A program made the translations under genes and the position numbers. Positions 1 to 5,801 of a DNA stretch of 6,497 nucleotides are shown piece by piece. The notes below the pieces were generated by a model. That model saw only the letters and a list, made by a program, of their open reading frames with translations. It was not told where the DNA came from and did no database searches. This stretch comes from an uncultured Clostridia bacterium (GTDB lineage Bacteria; Bacillota; Clostridia; Oscillospirales; Acutalibacteraceae): NCBI GenBank assembly GCA_947168785.1, contig CAMVNL010000142.1:1-6497 (forward strand), written 5' to 3'. The stretch's first letter is position 1, and each line of letters begins with the position of its first letter.

Positions 1-1029
1 GCGGTCTCGCCGCTGCCGCAGGACAGGACGCGGATCATTTCCTTTTCCACCTTCATCAGCGGCATCGTGGCCGGCGCGTCGCAGACGTTGCTGCTCTCTC
101 TGATGGACGCCTCCGAAAAGGGCGTGTGGAACGTCAGCCTGCGGACGGTGTTCCTGCTGATCGGGGTGATCTCGTCGGTGCTGGGCGGGGGGCTGTTTTC
201 ACTGGCCGGGATCTTCACCAAAGAGCGGGTGGTCCAGTCCGCCCGCCAGCCAAGCGTCATTGAAGGGTTCAGGGTACTGCTCCGCAATAAGCCGCTGGTG
301 CTGATCGTTCTGAGCAATATGCTGTCGTCTGTCGGCGGCCTCTACAACGTGTTTACCACCTATTATTTTGCCGAGGTTGTGAAGCTTAACTCGCTGAAGT
401 TGCTGATCGATATCCCCGGCGGCGCGGTGGGGATCGGCACCTATCCGTTCATTCCCGCCATCAAGCGCCGGTTTGACAACAAGCAGCTGATGTTCATTCA
501 CTTTATCTCCAAGGCGGCAATCGGCGTCGTCTGCTTTTTTGCGGGGTTCAGGCATTACGCCAGCAAATTCGTTGCCGTGCCCGTTTTGATGCTGCTGAAC
601 ATCGTCATCAGCATCGTGAATACGGTGAAAAACATCATCTCCACAGAGATGATCGGAGATACCATCGACTACATGGAGCTGGAGACCGGCGAGCGGAACG
701 AGGGAGTCTCCTTTGCGGTGTCCTCCTTTTTCGGCAAGCTGACCAGCTCCGTCAGTACCGCCATCGCCACCGCCGTGCTGCCGCGCATCGGGCTGACGTA
801 TCAGACGGTGAACGGGGAGCAGGTCTCCCTTAAAGGAGAGAAGACCGATTTCTATATCTGGATGTTTTACGTGCTGGTTCCGCAGCTGCTGGGCGCTTTG
901 GGGGTGATCCCCTTCTTTTGGTACAGCCTGACCGGTAAGCGGTTGGCGGATATCCGCGGGCAGCTTGCAGATCGCAGAGAGCGGATGCTGGCGGAGAAGC
1001 AGGAACAGGAAACGGAGGGAGAAGTATGA
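1..1029 (+). CDS. GPH-family (MelB-like) sugar:cation symporter, 5' end missing
   Basis: The reading frame is open from the first base, so the gene begins outside the window; 342 residues are visible and roughly 120-150 N-terminal residues are probably absent for a family of about 450-500. A GTG at 67 is internal, because the residues before it (PLPQDRTRIISF) match the loop after helix 4 of major-facilitator transporters. About seven further hydrophobic segments follow, near visible residues 45-73, 98-127, 134-154, 163-183, 190-214, 237-265 and 284-310. The hallmark is D-Y-x-E-x-x-T-G-E-R-x-E-G at visible residues 223-235, typical of the second half of glycoside-pentoside-hexuronide:cation symporters, which import sugars or glycosides with Na+ or H+ across the cytoplasmic membrane. 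The tail is charged and probably cytoplasmic. The substrate cannot be read from the sequence. The stop overlaps the start of the next gene (ATGA), implying a shared transcript. Confidence 0.88.
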   Translation, partial: AVSPLPQDRTRIISFSTFISGIVAGASQTLLLSLMDASEKGVWNVSLRTVFLLIGVISSVLGGGLFSLAGIFTKERVVQSARQPSVIEGFRVLLRNKPLVLIVLSNMLSSVGGLYNVFTTYYFAEVVKLNSLKLLIDIPGGAVGIGTYPFIPAIKRRFDNKQLMFIHFISKAAIGVVCFFAGFRHYASKFVAVPVLMLLNIVISIVNTVKNIISTEMIGDTIDYMELETGERNEGVSFAVSSFFGKLTSSVSTAIATAVLPRIGLTYQTVNGEQVSLKGEKTDFYIWMFYVLVPQLLGALGVIPFFWYSLTGKRLADIRGQLADRRERMLAEKQEQETEGEV

Positions 1030-1223
1030 GGACCTGCCCGAAATGCGGGAAGCGCTTATCGCCCGTGTACTTTAAGACCGTCTGCCGGTACTGCGGCGCG
1101 GATCTCCTCTATTATCGCTATGAGGAGCGGCTGGAGCAGGACGCGCGGAAAGCCGCTGCCCAGGAGGAAACGGTGCGGCGCCTGCTGAACAAACTGCCCT
1201 TGCGGCGGAAGAAAGCGCCATAA
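1026..1223 (+). CDS. Small zinc-ribbon protein (CxxC...CxxC)
   Basis: This is a 65-residue protein with two treble-clef-like knuckles, CPKCG (Cys4, Cys7) and CRYCG (Cys20, Cys23), a pattern expected to bind one zinc ion. The rest is a predicted charged helix (about residues 30-55) and a very basic end (LRRKKAP). There is no signal peptide or membrane segment, so it is probably cytoplasmic. The ATG overlaps the symporter stop by 4 bp and is preceded by GGAGGG at 1014-1019 with 6-nt spacing, so translation is probably coupled to the symporter. Such tiny zinc ribbons are often hypothetical; binding to nucleic acid or to a partner protein is possible, but nothing here specifies it. It is the last gene before a strong terminator. 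The overlap, good ribosome binding site and intact cysteines make it very likely a real gene. Confidence 0.82.
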   Translation: MRTCPKCGKRLSPVYFKTVCRYCGADLLYYRYEERLEQDARKAAAQEETVRRLLNKLPLRRKKAP

Positions 1224-1226
1224 CAT

Positions 1227-1261
1227 AATCAAAACCACCCGTTCAACGGGTGGTTTTGATT
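1227..1261. terminator. Bidirectional intrinsic terminator
   Basis: A perfect 17-bp inverted repeat (arms 1227-1243 and 1245-1261) folds into a GC-rich stem (ACCACCCG/CGGGTGGT) flanked by an A-rich 5' side and a T-rich 3' side (GGTTTTGATTCTTT). It lies 3 bp after the zinc-ribbon stop. The symmetry lets it end rightward transcription from the symporter operon and also leftward transcription that passes the ilvE stop and the adjacent repeat element. Confidence 0.85.
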
Positions 1262-1325
1262 CTTTGGAGCTGCGATTGGATTGTCGGAAATCCGGCGTTC
1301 ACCGAAAAGAAGGGGAAACGCCTGT

Positions 1326-1491
1326 TTTACTGCTCCACCAATTAATACTTGAAGATTTCTGCTTGTCTAAACGCCGCAATACGGCGTCAGAAATCCTCGA
1401 CAGGCGACAGCCTGTCTTGCGGTTTCTTCCTTGTCTTGCGACGTTTATCCGGCGCATAAATAATTCACGATTAAATTGGTGGAGCAGTAAA
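1326..1491. repeat. MITE-like structured repeat with 18-bp terminal inverted repeats
   Basis: The ends are perfect inverted repeats: TTTACTGCTCCACCAATT at 1326-1343 and its reverse complement at 1474-1491. Pairing continues imperfectly inward through AT-rich sequence. Inside are two further hairpins. One has outer arms GATTTCTG (1354-1361) and CAGAAATC (1388-1395) enclosing ACGCCG/CGGCGT (1371-1376, 1382-1387). The other is GACAGGC/GCCTGTC with a GACA loop (1399-1416). TGTCTTGCG occurs twice (1413-1421, 1432-1440). No ORF of its own is credible. Length, terminal repeats and position in an intergenic gap fit a non-autonomous miniature inverted-repeat element. No convincing target-site duplication is visible; GTTTTAC occurs at 1324-1330 and 1495-1501, but the left copy overlaps the repeat arm. 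It would also be transcribed as the 3' tail of ilvE. Confidence 0.72.
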
Positions 1492-1497
1492 TCCGTT

Positions 1498-2592
1498 TTA
1501 CGCTTTCAATCCAAGGGGCAGGGTCCAGCCCATGTCGTCCTCCACCGTGCCGGTCTGAATGCCGTAGAGGGCGTCGTAAAGCCGCTGAGCCAGGGGGCCG
1601 ACCTTACCGTCGGCTACCGCGTGGTCCTCGCCGTTGTAGTTCAGCGTGCCGATGGGGGAGATCACCGCCGCGGTGCCGCTGGCGAAAATCTCTTCCAGCT
1701 CGCCTCTGTCCTGGGCGGCGAATACGTCTTCAATGGCAAGCTTCCGCTCGGAGACGGGCACGCCCCATTTTTTGAGCAGCCGGATCACGGAATCACGGGT
1801 GATGCCGGGCAGAATGGTGCCTGCGTCCAGCGGCGCGGTGATCACTTCGCCGTTAATTTTGAAGAAGGCGTTGGAGGTGCCGATCTCTTCCACGTATTTG
1901 TGTTCCGCGGCGTCCAGCCACAGCACGTCTTTGCAGTTATACTTCATAGCGTCCAGCGAAGCGCGCATGCCGCCGCCGTAGTTGCCGCCGACTTTTGCGT
2001 AGCCGGTGCCGCCCTGCGCCGCGCGGATGTACTTATCCTGCACGAAGATGCGGGTGGCGGAAAGGCCGCCGTCGTTGGCCGCATAATAGGAGCCGGTGGG
2101 GGAGAGGATGATCAGGAAGCGATAGTGCTTGGCCGGCAGCACGGAGAAGCTCACCTCGTCGCCGAAGATGAAGGGACGGATATAGAGCGCCGTGCCGGGG
2201 GCGGAGGGCACCCAGTCGATATCCTCTTTGATGACGGCTTTGACCGCCGCCACCAGCAGATCGTCCGGCAGGTCGGGGATGCACATGCGTTCGTTGGTGC
2301 GCTTCATGCGCTTCACGTTCATATCGGGGCGGAAGAGCTGGATCTCGCCGGAGGGGGTGCGGTAGGCCTTCATGCCCTCGAACATCATCTGCGCGTAGTG
2401 CAGCACGCAGGAGGCGGGTTCAATGGCGATGGGCTCGTGGGGCACCACGCGGCCGTCGTGCCAGCCCTGACCTTCGTCATAGTCCATCACAAACATGTGG
2501 TCGGTGAAATAGCGGGCAAATCCCAGCTTCGACTCGTCCTCCGGACGGGGCTTGGGATGGGTGGTGCGTGTTACGGGAAATGAATAGCTCAT
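1498..2592 (-). CDS. ilvE: Branched-chain amino acid aminotransferase
   Basis: This 364-residue protein is a full-length fold-type IV PLP aminotransferase that interconverts leucine, isoleucine and valine with their 2-oxo acids, normally using 2-oxoglutarate/glutamate, in the cytoplasm. The N-terminal FxDHMFxMDY segment and LHYAQMMFEGMKAYR (about 64-78) are typical of the larger, BCAT-type bacterial enzymes. GYAKVGGNYGG contains the PLP-binding Lys200. EEIGTSNAFF supplies Glu236, which by comparison with human BCAT should contact the pyridine nitrogen. LPGITRDSVI (261-270) and SGTAAVISPI (305-314) are the conserved C-terminal substrate and phosphate regions; the latter lacks the CxxC redox pair of the mammalian enzymes. 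AAAGGAGC at 2601-2608 lies 8 nt before the ATG. It follows the nitrilase-family gene by 49 bp on the same strand with no terminator between, so it is probably cotranscribed. Its stop is 6 bp from the MITE-like element. Confidence 0.95.
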   Translation of the reverse strand: MSYSFPVTRTTHPKPRPEDESKLGFARYFTDHMFVMDYDEGQGWHDGRVVPHEPIAIEPASCVLHYAQMMFEGMKAYRTPSGEIQLFRPDMNVKRMKRTNERMCIPDLPDDLLVAAVKAVIKEDIDWVPSAPGTALYIRPFIFGDEVSFSVLPAKHYRFLIILSPTGSYYAANDGGLSATRIFVQDKYIRAAQGGTGYAKVGGNYGGGMRASLDAMKYNCKDVLWLDAAEHKYVEEIGTSNAFFKINGEVITAPLDAGTILPGITRDSVIRLLKKWGVPVSERKLAIEDVFAAQDRGELEEIFASGTAAVISPIGTLNYNGEDHAVADGKVGPLAQRLYDALYGIQTGTVEDDMGWTLPLGLKA

Positions 2593-2641
2593 GGTGATTC
2601 GCTCCTTTGCTTTATGTTGAATTTAATAATTATTCTGATTC

Positions 2642-3427
2642 TTACCTGAAATAGATATCTGCTCTCCTGTCGCGGAAGACGTTGATGGACTCCCGGATGC
2701 CCTGTATGATCCCCGTGTCGCATTCGGCGAAAACAAGCTCTTCTGTCGTTCCCGCCTCGGCCAGCCTGACGCCCAGCGGATCGAAGGCGACAGAGCTGCC
2801 GCCGAATTGCGTATCGGGGGCCTTGCCGCAGGAGTTGCAGCAGACGACGAACAGCTGGTTTTCAATGGCGCGGGCTCTCAGCAGCGCGTGGAGCTGGGGG
2901 ATGCGCACGTCCGGCCACTGGGAAACGACGAAGAGAAAATCCAGCCCTTTCACCGAGAGCGTGCGGGTCAGCTCCGGGAATCGGATATCGTAACAGATCT
3001 CCGTCCCGCAGGAAAAGCCGTCGAAGGCGTAAGCGGAAATGCCGCCGCCTCTGACGAAGTAATCGTCCTCATGCATGGGGGTGAACAGATGGGTCTTATC
3101 ATAACGCGCAACGCAGGCCCCTGTTCTGTCAAAGGCCAGCGACGTGTTGTGAACGCCGTCGTCAAAGCGCGCCGCCACGCTGCCCGCCACAATATTGACG
3201 TTCAGCTCCTTTGCCAGTGCGGCAAAGGTCTTTGTCGTTTCCGCCGCGTCTCGATCCGCCAACTCCCGTAGATTTTCTTTGGGATAGAACCCCACGTTCC
3301 AGGTCTCCGGCAGCAGGATCACATCCGGCTGCTGTTCCGCCGCTCTGCGGACAAGGGAAATCGCTTTTTGAAAGTTGTGTTCGGGGGCGCCAAAAACCAT
3401 ATCCATTTGAATGACGGCTGTTTTCAT
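2642..3427 (-). CDS. Nitrilase-superfamily C-N hydrolase, omega-amidase-like
   Basis: This 261-residue protein has the complete nitrilase triad: Glu41 (LLPETW), Lys111 (YDKTHLF) and Cys145 (EICYDIRFPEL), with an extra conserved acidic region at HEDD (119-122). The motifs and length (about 255-280) place it near bacterial YafV/MtnU and eukaryotic NIT2, cytoplasmic enzymes that hydrolyse alpha-ketoglutaramate or alpha-ketosuccinamate to the 2-oxo acid and ammonia. That substrate is inferred from family resemblance and from the aminotransferase next door; other amidase activities of the superfamily are possible. The ATG at 3427 is preceded by GGAAGGG (3438-3444) with 10-nt spacing. It is the first gene of the leftward operon with ilvE, behind the promoter at 3547-3575 and a leader of about 110 nt. 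No signal peptide or truncation is seen. Confidence 0.88.
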   Translation of the reverse strand: MKTAVIQMDMVFGAPEHNFQKAISLVRRAAEQQPDVILLPETWNVGFYPKENLRELADRDAAETTKTFAALAKELNVNIVAGSVAARFDDGVHNTSLAFDRTGACVARYDKTHLFTPMHEDDYFVRGGGISAYAFDGFSCGTEICYDIRFPELTRTLSVKGLDFLFVVSQWPDVRIPQLHALLRARAIENQLFVVCCNSCGKAPDTQFGGSSVAFDPLGVRLAEAGTTEELVFAECDTGIIQGIRESINVFRDRRADIYFR

Positions 3428-3495
3428 GTTATTCTTTCCCTTCCTCGGATCGCGCCGCGGGGACTACGGCATTTTTCCAAAAGAATAACGCCCAC

Positions 3496-3507
3496 TTCCG
3501 CGCGGAA
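3496..3507. promoter_or_regulatory. Perfect 12-bp palindrome in the operon leader, possible operator
   Basis: TTCCGCGCGGAA is a perfect palindrome about 35 bp downstream of the expected start of the leftward transcript. A dimeric repressor could bind there, but as a single short GC-rich palindrome it may also be chance. As RNA it forms only a 4-bp stem with a GCGC loop. Confidence 0.25.
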
Positions 3508-3546
3508 ATCTTCGTGCAGAACTGAACGCCTTTGCCCATTGGGTGT

Positions 3547-3575
3547 ATTATACGCCCGTTTTTTTGAACAGTCAA
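3547..3575 (-). promoter_or_regulatory. Sigma-A-type promoter of the hydrolase-ilvE operon
   Basis: Read on the minus strand, TTGACT (3570-3575) and TATAAT (3547-3552) are separated by exactly 17 bp. Only one base differs from the consensus. Transcription should start near 3540, leaving a leader of about 110 nt before the hydrolase ATG. No T-box sequence (AGGGTGG..) was found in that leader. Confidence 0.85.
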
Positions 3576-3596
3576 GCGGCAAATATGAAGATTATG

Positions 3597-3629
3597 AAAA
3601 AAAACAAGAGCAGCGCGGCTCCTGTTTTT
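3597..3629 (-). terminator. Leftward terminator-like hairpin with U8 tract
   Basis: The arms 3600-3611 and 3618-3629 pair around the loop AGCGCG. On the minus strand the one imperfect position becomes a G-U wobble, and the stem is followed by eight T residues (complement of A at 3597-3604), the layout of an intrinsic terminator. On the plus strand the same position is an A-C mismatch, so the leftward reading is favoured. It lies upstream of the leftward promoter, so it cannot end either neighbouring operon. Confidence 0.6.
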
Positions 3630-3695
3630 GGTGAGAAAAAGACAAAAGGGGATCATCGCAATAAGAAGCCTGCCCTGCTGTTTTGTCAGGACCTC

Positions 3696-3724
3696 TTGCG
3701 CGGGGCGGTGATTTGCGCTATAAT
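3696..3724 (+). promoter_or_regulatory. Probable promoter of the metallophosphoesterase gene
   Basis: A perfect TATAAT (3719-3724) is preceded at 17 bp by a weak -35, TTGCGC (3696-3701). The expected start near 3731 leaves a leader of about 27 nt before the TTG start codon. The poor -35 suggests modest strength or help from an activator. Confidence 0.55.
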
Positions 3725-3743
3725 CATTACCATCCAATCGAAA

Positions 3744-3751
3744 AAGGGGAG
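3744..3751 (+). promoter_or_regulatory. Ribosome binding site that decides the TTG start
   Basis: AAGGGGAG ends 6 nt before the TTG at 3758. This supports that codon over the farther upstream TTG at 3683, which would precede the promoter's TATAAT, and over the GTG at 3767, which is 15 nt away. Confidence 0.65.
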
Positions 3752-3757
3752 TTTGAA

Positions 3758-4954
3758 TTGCATCCTGTGATTACCTGCCTGCGGCACTGGGGGATCGCCG
3801 CCGTGCTGTCGGTCAGCCGTCTGATCCATCGGATCACCGGCGGAAGGCGGCCGAAGTTCCTGTTCAGCGAAAACGCGGAGGCGGCCTTTGTCGGTTCGTG
3901 CGTGAAGATCGTTTCGGAGGACGAGACCTCCGTCACGATAGCGAAATACAGGCCGGACGGGACCGTCGATCCCGGCGAGTTCCGCATCCTGACCACCACG
4001 GACCTGCATCTCGATACCAAAAGCCCTCTCACCCGCGGGGGCAGCGCCGCGGACCGCAACAACCGTTCCATCCGCATGCTGACGCGTCAGATAAGGCGAT
4101 TAAAGCCCGACCTCGTTATTCTGACCGGCGACGTGAACCAGTCCGATTTTCAGCAGATCGACGCGGTGCAGCTTTCCCAGCTGTTTGAAAGGCTGGGCGT
4201 TTACTGGGCCTACGCCTTCGGCAACCATGAGACGCGGGAGGAGAAGGGGTATTATAAATATCTGATGTATAAGGGCTTTCAGTACGGGCCCCACTGCCTG
4301 TGTCGGTTCGGCGACCCCGCGCTTTTCGGCTACGGCAACTTTGCCATCCACATCAAAAACGGCGAAAACTCGCTGGCCAAAAGCCTGTTCCTGTTCGACT
4401 CCGGCCGGGATATCCAGCCGGAGCGCTGCGCGGAATACGGCCTTCCGGCGGATCAGGAGGGCTACGATTTTTTGAAGCGGGAGCAGATCGACTGGTATCT
4501 CCGGGAGGTGGCAAAGGTAAAGCGGCAATACGGCGACGTCAGGACCATCGCGTATATGCACATCCCCATACCGGAATACGGCGAGGTGTTCGATGGCGAT
4601 GAGGAGACCGGTTTCGTTCCCTCCGGCAGGGCGGAGGTGCTCTACGGCGCCCAGCACGAAAGCGTCGGCTGTTCCCCGTATAACAGCGGCTTTTTCGACG
4701 CGGCCGCCGGGGAGGGAAGCCTGCAGGCCGTCTTTTCCGGCCATGACCACGTCAATGATTTCTGCGCCATTTACCGGGGCGTGTATCTCGTCTATTCCCA
4801 GGGCGGCGGCTATAACACCTACAGCATGGAGGACCGCAGGGGCTGGAAGGAGCGGGATTGCCATTACGGCGTCACGCTGACGACGCTTCTGCCGGACGGC
4901 AATCTTCGGATCACGCCGGAAAGATACGCGGAATTTCCCGCGGAGGACGCCTGA
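3758..4954 (+). CDS. Calcineurin-like metallophosphoesterase
   Basis: Starting at TTG 3758 the protein has 398 residues and carries all blocks of the dinuclear metallophosphoesterase fold: DLHLD (Asp82, His84), GDVN (Asp125), GNHE (Asn156, His157), a metal-binding His268 in YMHIPIPEY, and GHDH (His329, His331). These bind two metal ions and hydrolyse a phosphomonoester or phosphodiester. The layout resembles purple-acid-phosphatase/DCR2-like bacterial proteins, in which a domain of about 75 residues (here including KFLFSENAEAAFVG) precedes the catalytic core. The first 25 residues are mixed hydrophobic and basic; they could be a weak membrane anchor but are not a clear signal peptide. The substrate cannot be predicted. 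A promoter and ribosome binding site lie just upstream. The DUF1284 gene follows after 51 bp with no strong terminator, so the two are probably cotranscribed. Confidence 0.87.
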   Translation: MHPVITCLRHWGIAAVLSVSRLIHRITGGRRPKFLFSENAEAAFVGSCVKIVSEDETSVTIAKYRPDGTVDPGEFRILTTTDLHLDTKSPLTRGGSAADRNNRSIRMLTRQIRRLKPDLVILTGDVNQSDFQQIDAVQLSQLFERLGVYWAYAFGNHETREEKGYYKYLMYKGFQYGPHCLCRFGDPALFGYGNFAIHIKNGENSLAKSLFLFDSGRDIQPERCAEYGLPADQEGYDFLKREQIDWYLREVAKVKRQYGDVRTIAYMHIPIPEYGEVFDGDEETGFVPSGRAEVLYGAQHESVGCSPYNSGFFDAAAGEGSLQAVFSGHDHVNDFCAIYRGVYLVYSQGGGYNTYSMEDRRGWKERDCHYGVTLTTLLPDGNLRITPERYAEFPAEDA

Positions 4955-4995
4955 ACCGTTTTTTTCTCTGCCATCGCGGTATAACAACGACAAAA

Positions 4996-5000
4996 CGGAG
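4996..5000 (+). promoter_or_regulatory. Ribosome binding site of the DUF1284 gene
   Basis: CGGAG ends 5 nt before the ATG at 5006. An in-frame GTG at 5000 overlaps this site, which makes the ATG the better start. Confidence 0.6.
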
Positions 5001-5005
5001 TGTTT

Positions 5006-5386
5006 ATGGGTATATCATTACAGCCCCATCACGGCATGTGCTTTCAGTTTTATGAGGGCAAGGGGTATAACGCCGATTTTACGGACCACATGGGTAAGAT
5101 CATCAAAATGCTTTCCGACGATCCGTCGCAGCCGGTCACGCTGACGGCGGCCGGGGACGCGGTGTGCGCCAACTGCCCGAACCTCCATTCCGGCGTCTGC
5201 GCCGATCAGGACAAAGTCGGCCGGTATGACGCGGCGGCGCTTTCCCTCTGCGGCCTGACAGCGGGGGAGACGATCCCTTACGGCGATTTCATTGCAATAA
5301 TAAAAGAAAAGATCCTCGACAAGGGCCTGCGGAAGCAGATCTGCGGCGATTGCTGCTGGAACGGGATCTGTAAGAGAAAAGAATGA
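5006..5386 (+). CDS. Cysteine-rich DUF1284 protein
   Basis: This 126-residue protein matches my memory of the DUF1284 family, which has no settled function. It opens with the characteristic PHHGMCFQFYEGKGY (His8, His9, Cys12). It then has CANCPNLHSGVC (Cys54, Cys57, Cys65), LCGL (Cys82) and a C-terminal CGDCCWNGIC cluster (Cys113, Cys116, Cys117, Cys122). This density of paired cysteines suggests an iron-sulphur cluster or another metal site, and a cytoplasmic location since no signal peptide is present. The ATG at 5006 is preferred because the in-frame GTG at 5000 overlaps the ribosome binding site. It lies 51 bp after the metallophosphoesterase and is probably its operon partner. The next gene is convergent, with an inverted-repeat element between. 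Length is normal for the family and all expected cysteine blocks are present. Confidence 0.85.
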   Translation: MGISLQPHHGMCFQFYEGKGYNADFTDHMGKIIKMLSDDPSQPVTLTAAGDAVCANCPNLHSGVCADQDKVGRYDAAALSLCGLTAGETIPYGDFIAIIKEKILDKGLRKQICGDCCWNGICKRKE

Positions 5387-5424
5387 TTTGACGTGGTGAC
5401 GATTTGTGTCTCAGCGTTGATTTT

Positions 5425-5501
5425 TAAGAGTTATTACTTCGGCAATCGTGAAGCCGTCGTTTATCAATCAAATTATTTAATTGCCGAAGTAATAACTTTT
5501 A
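5425..5501. repeat. Compact inverted-repeat element between convergent genes
   Basis: Perfect 18-bp arms, AGTTATTACTTCGGCAAT at 5429-5446 and its complement at 5480-5497, enclose 33 bp of AT-rich sequence. Counting a G-U pair, the RNA stem extends to 22 bp (5425-5446 with 5480-5501). The right arm touches the stop codon of the minus-strand DUF1905 gene. The plus-strand stem ends in CTTTTATT, so it may act as the terminator of the DUF1284 transcript, but the long loop and long AT-rich arms look more like a very small MITE. No target-site duplication is evident. The rest of the 5387-5498 gap shows nothing else. Confidence 0.65.
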
Positions 5502-5801
5502 TTCATGTGAAAGGTTTGTCTTTTCTTCGATGATCACGTGGACCGTATCGCCGTCGCCCTTGCCCAGCGCCGTGCGGATGGATTTCAGCAGGCCGATGAT
5601 GTAGCAAACGGAGCTGTCCTGGTTCTTTACGCCCATGTTGACGATGCTGCCGTCGTAGGGAACGCCGTTGAAGGAGGCGTGGACCTTCACGCGCCCCTTG
5701 CCGAAGGCCTGCCGCAAATCCCATGGGAAAGCCACGTAGGCGCCGCCGTCCGGCTCCACGTGGATCACGGCGTCGTATTCGTATCGTTTTTTATCGCTCA
5801 T
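5499..5801 (-). CDS. DUF1905 domain protein
   Basis: This 100-residue protein matches the DUF1905 domain from end to end: an opening strand (YEYDAVIHVEPDGGAYVAFPWD), then FGKGRVKVHASFNGVPYDGSIV (about 33-54), a YIIGLLKSIRTALGK segment (about 67-81) and a closing GDTVHVIIEE strand. The family is a small, probably beta-barrel domain of unknown function, sometimes fused to a YdeI-like domain; here it stands alone. The ATG overlaps the stop of the DUF2200 gene by 4 bp (ATGA at 5798-5801), with GGAGAA at 5811-5816 inside the upstream gene, so translation is likely coupled. Its TAA lies inside the right arm of the inverted-repeat element. No signal peptide or membrane segment is present. Confidence 0.85.
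   Translation of the reverse strand: MSDKKRYEYDAVIHVEPDGGAYVAFPWDLRQAFGKGRVKVHASFNGVPYDGSIVNMGVKNQDSSVCYIIGLLKSIRTALGKGDGDTVHVIIEEKTNLSHE

Larger units (their letters stand above)
3428..3757. other. Divergent intergenic region with two promoters and an isolated hairpin
   Basis: These 330 bp separate the leftward hydrolase-ilvE operon from the rightward metallophosphoesterase. From left to right they hold the leader with its palindrome, the leftward promoter (3547-3575), a terminator-like hairpin (3597-3629) and the rightward promoter (3696-3724). Open frames crossing the region run through both promoters and show no recognisable protein, so I regard it as non-coding. Confidence 0.7.

Noticed and set aside
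1264..2583. 439-codon open frame on the plus strand opposite ilvE
   Set aside because: It is antisense to a full-length, clearly conserved aminotransferase and crosses the repeat element. Its translation is rich in His, Gly, Val and Ala with no recognisable motif, as expected for the shadow of a GC-rich gene.
3428..3546. Possible T-box or other riboswitch in the leader of the hydrolase-ilvE operon
   Set aside because: Leaders of branched-chain amino acid genes in Bacillota often have T-boxes, but the conserved T-box sequence and a terminator/antiterminator pair are absent here.
3429..3737. 102-codon minus-strand frame in the divergent intergenic region
   Set aside because: It runs through the near-consensus leftward promoter and the terminator hairpin, has low-complexity basic and hydrophobic content and resembles no family known to me.
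4927..4965. Terminator after the metallophosphoesterase gene
   Set aside because: A short CGCGG/CCGCG stem and a T7 run are present, but they are about 16 bp apart and the stem is only 5 bp, so read-through into the DUF1284 gene is more likely.
4100..4993. 297-codon minus-strand frame opposite the metallophosphoesterase
   Set aside because: The plus-strand gene carries all catalytic motifs, while the antisense product shows no family features and no good ribosome binding site.
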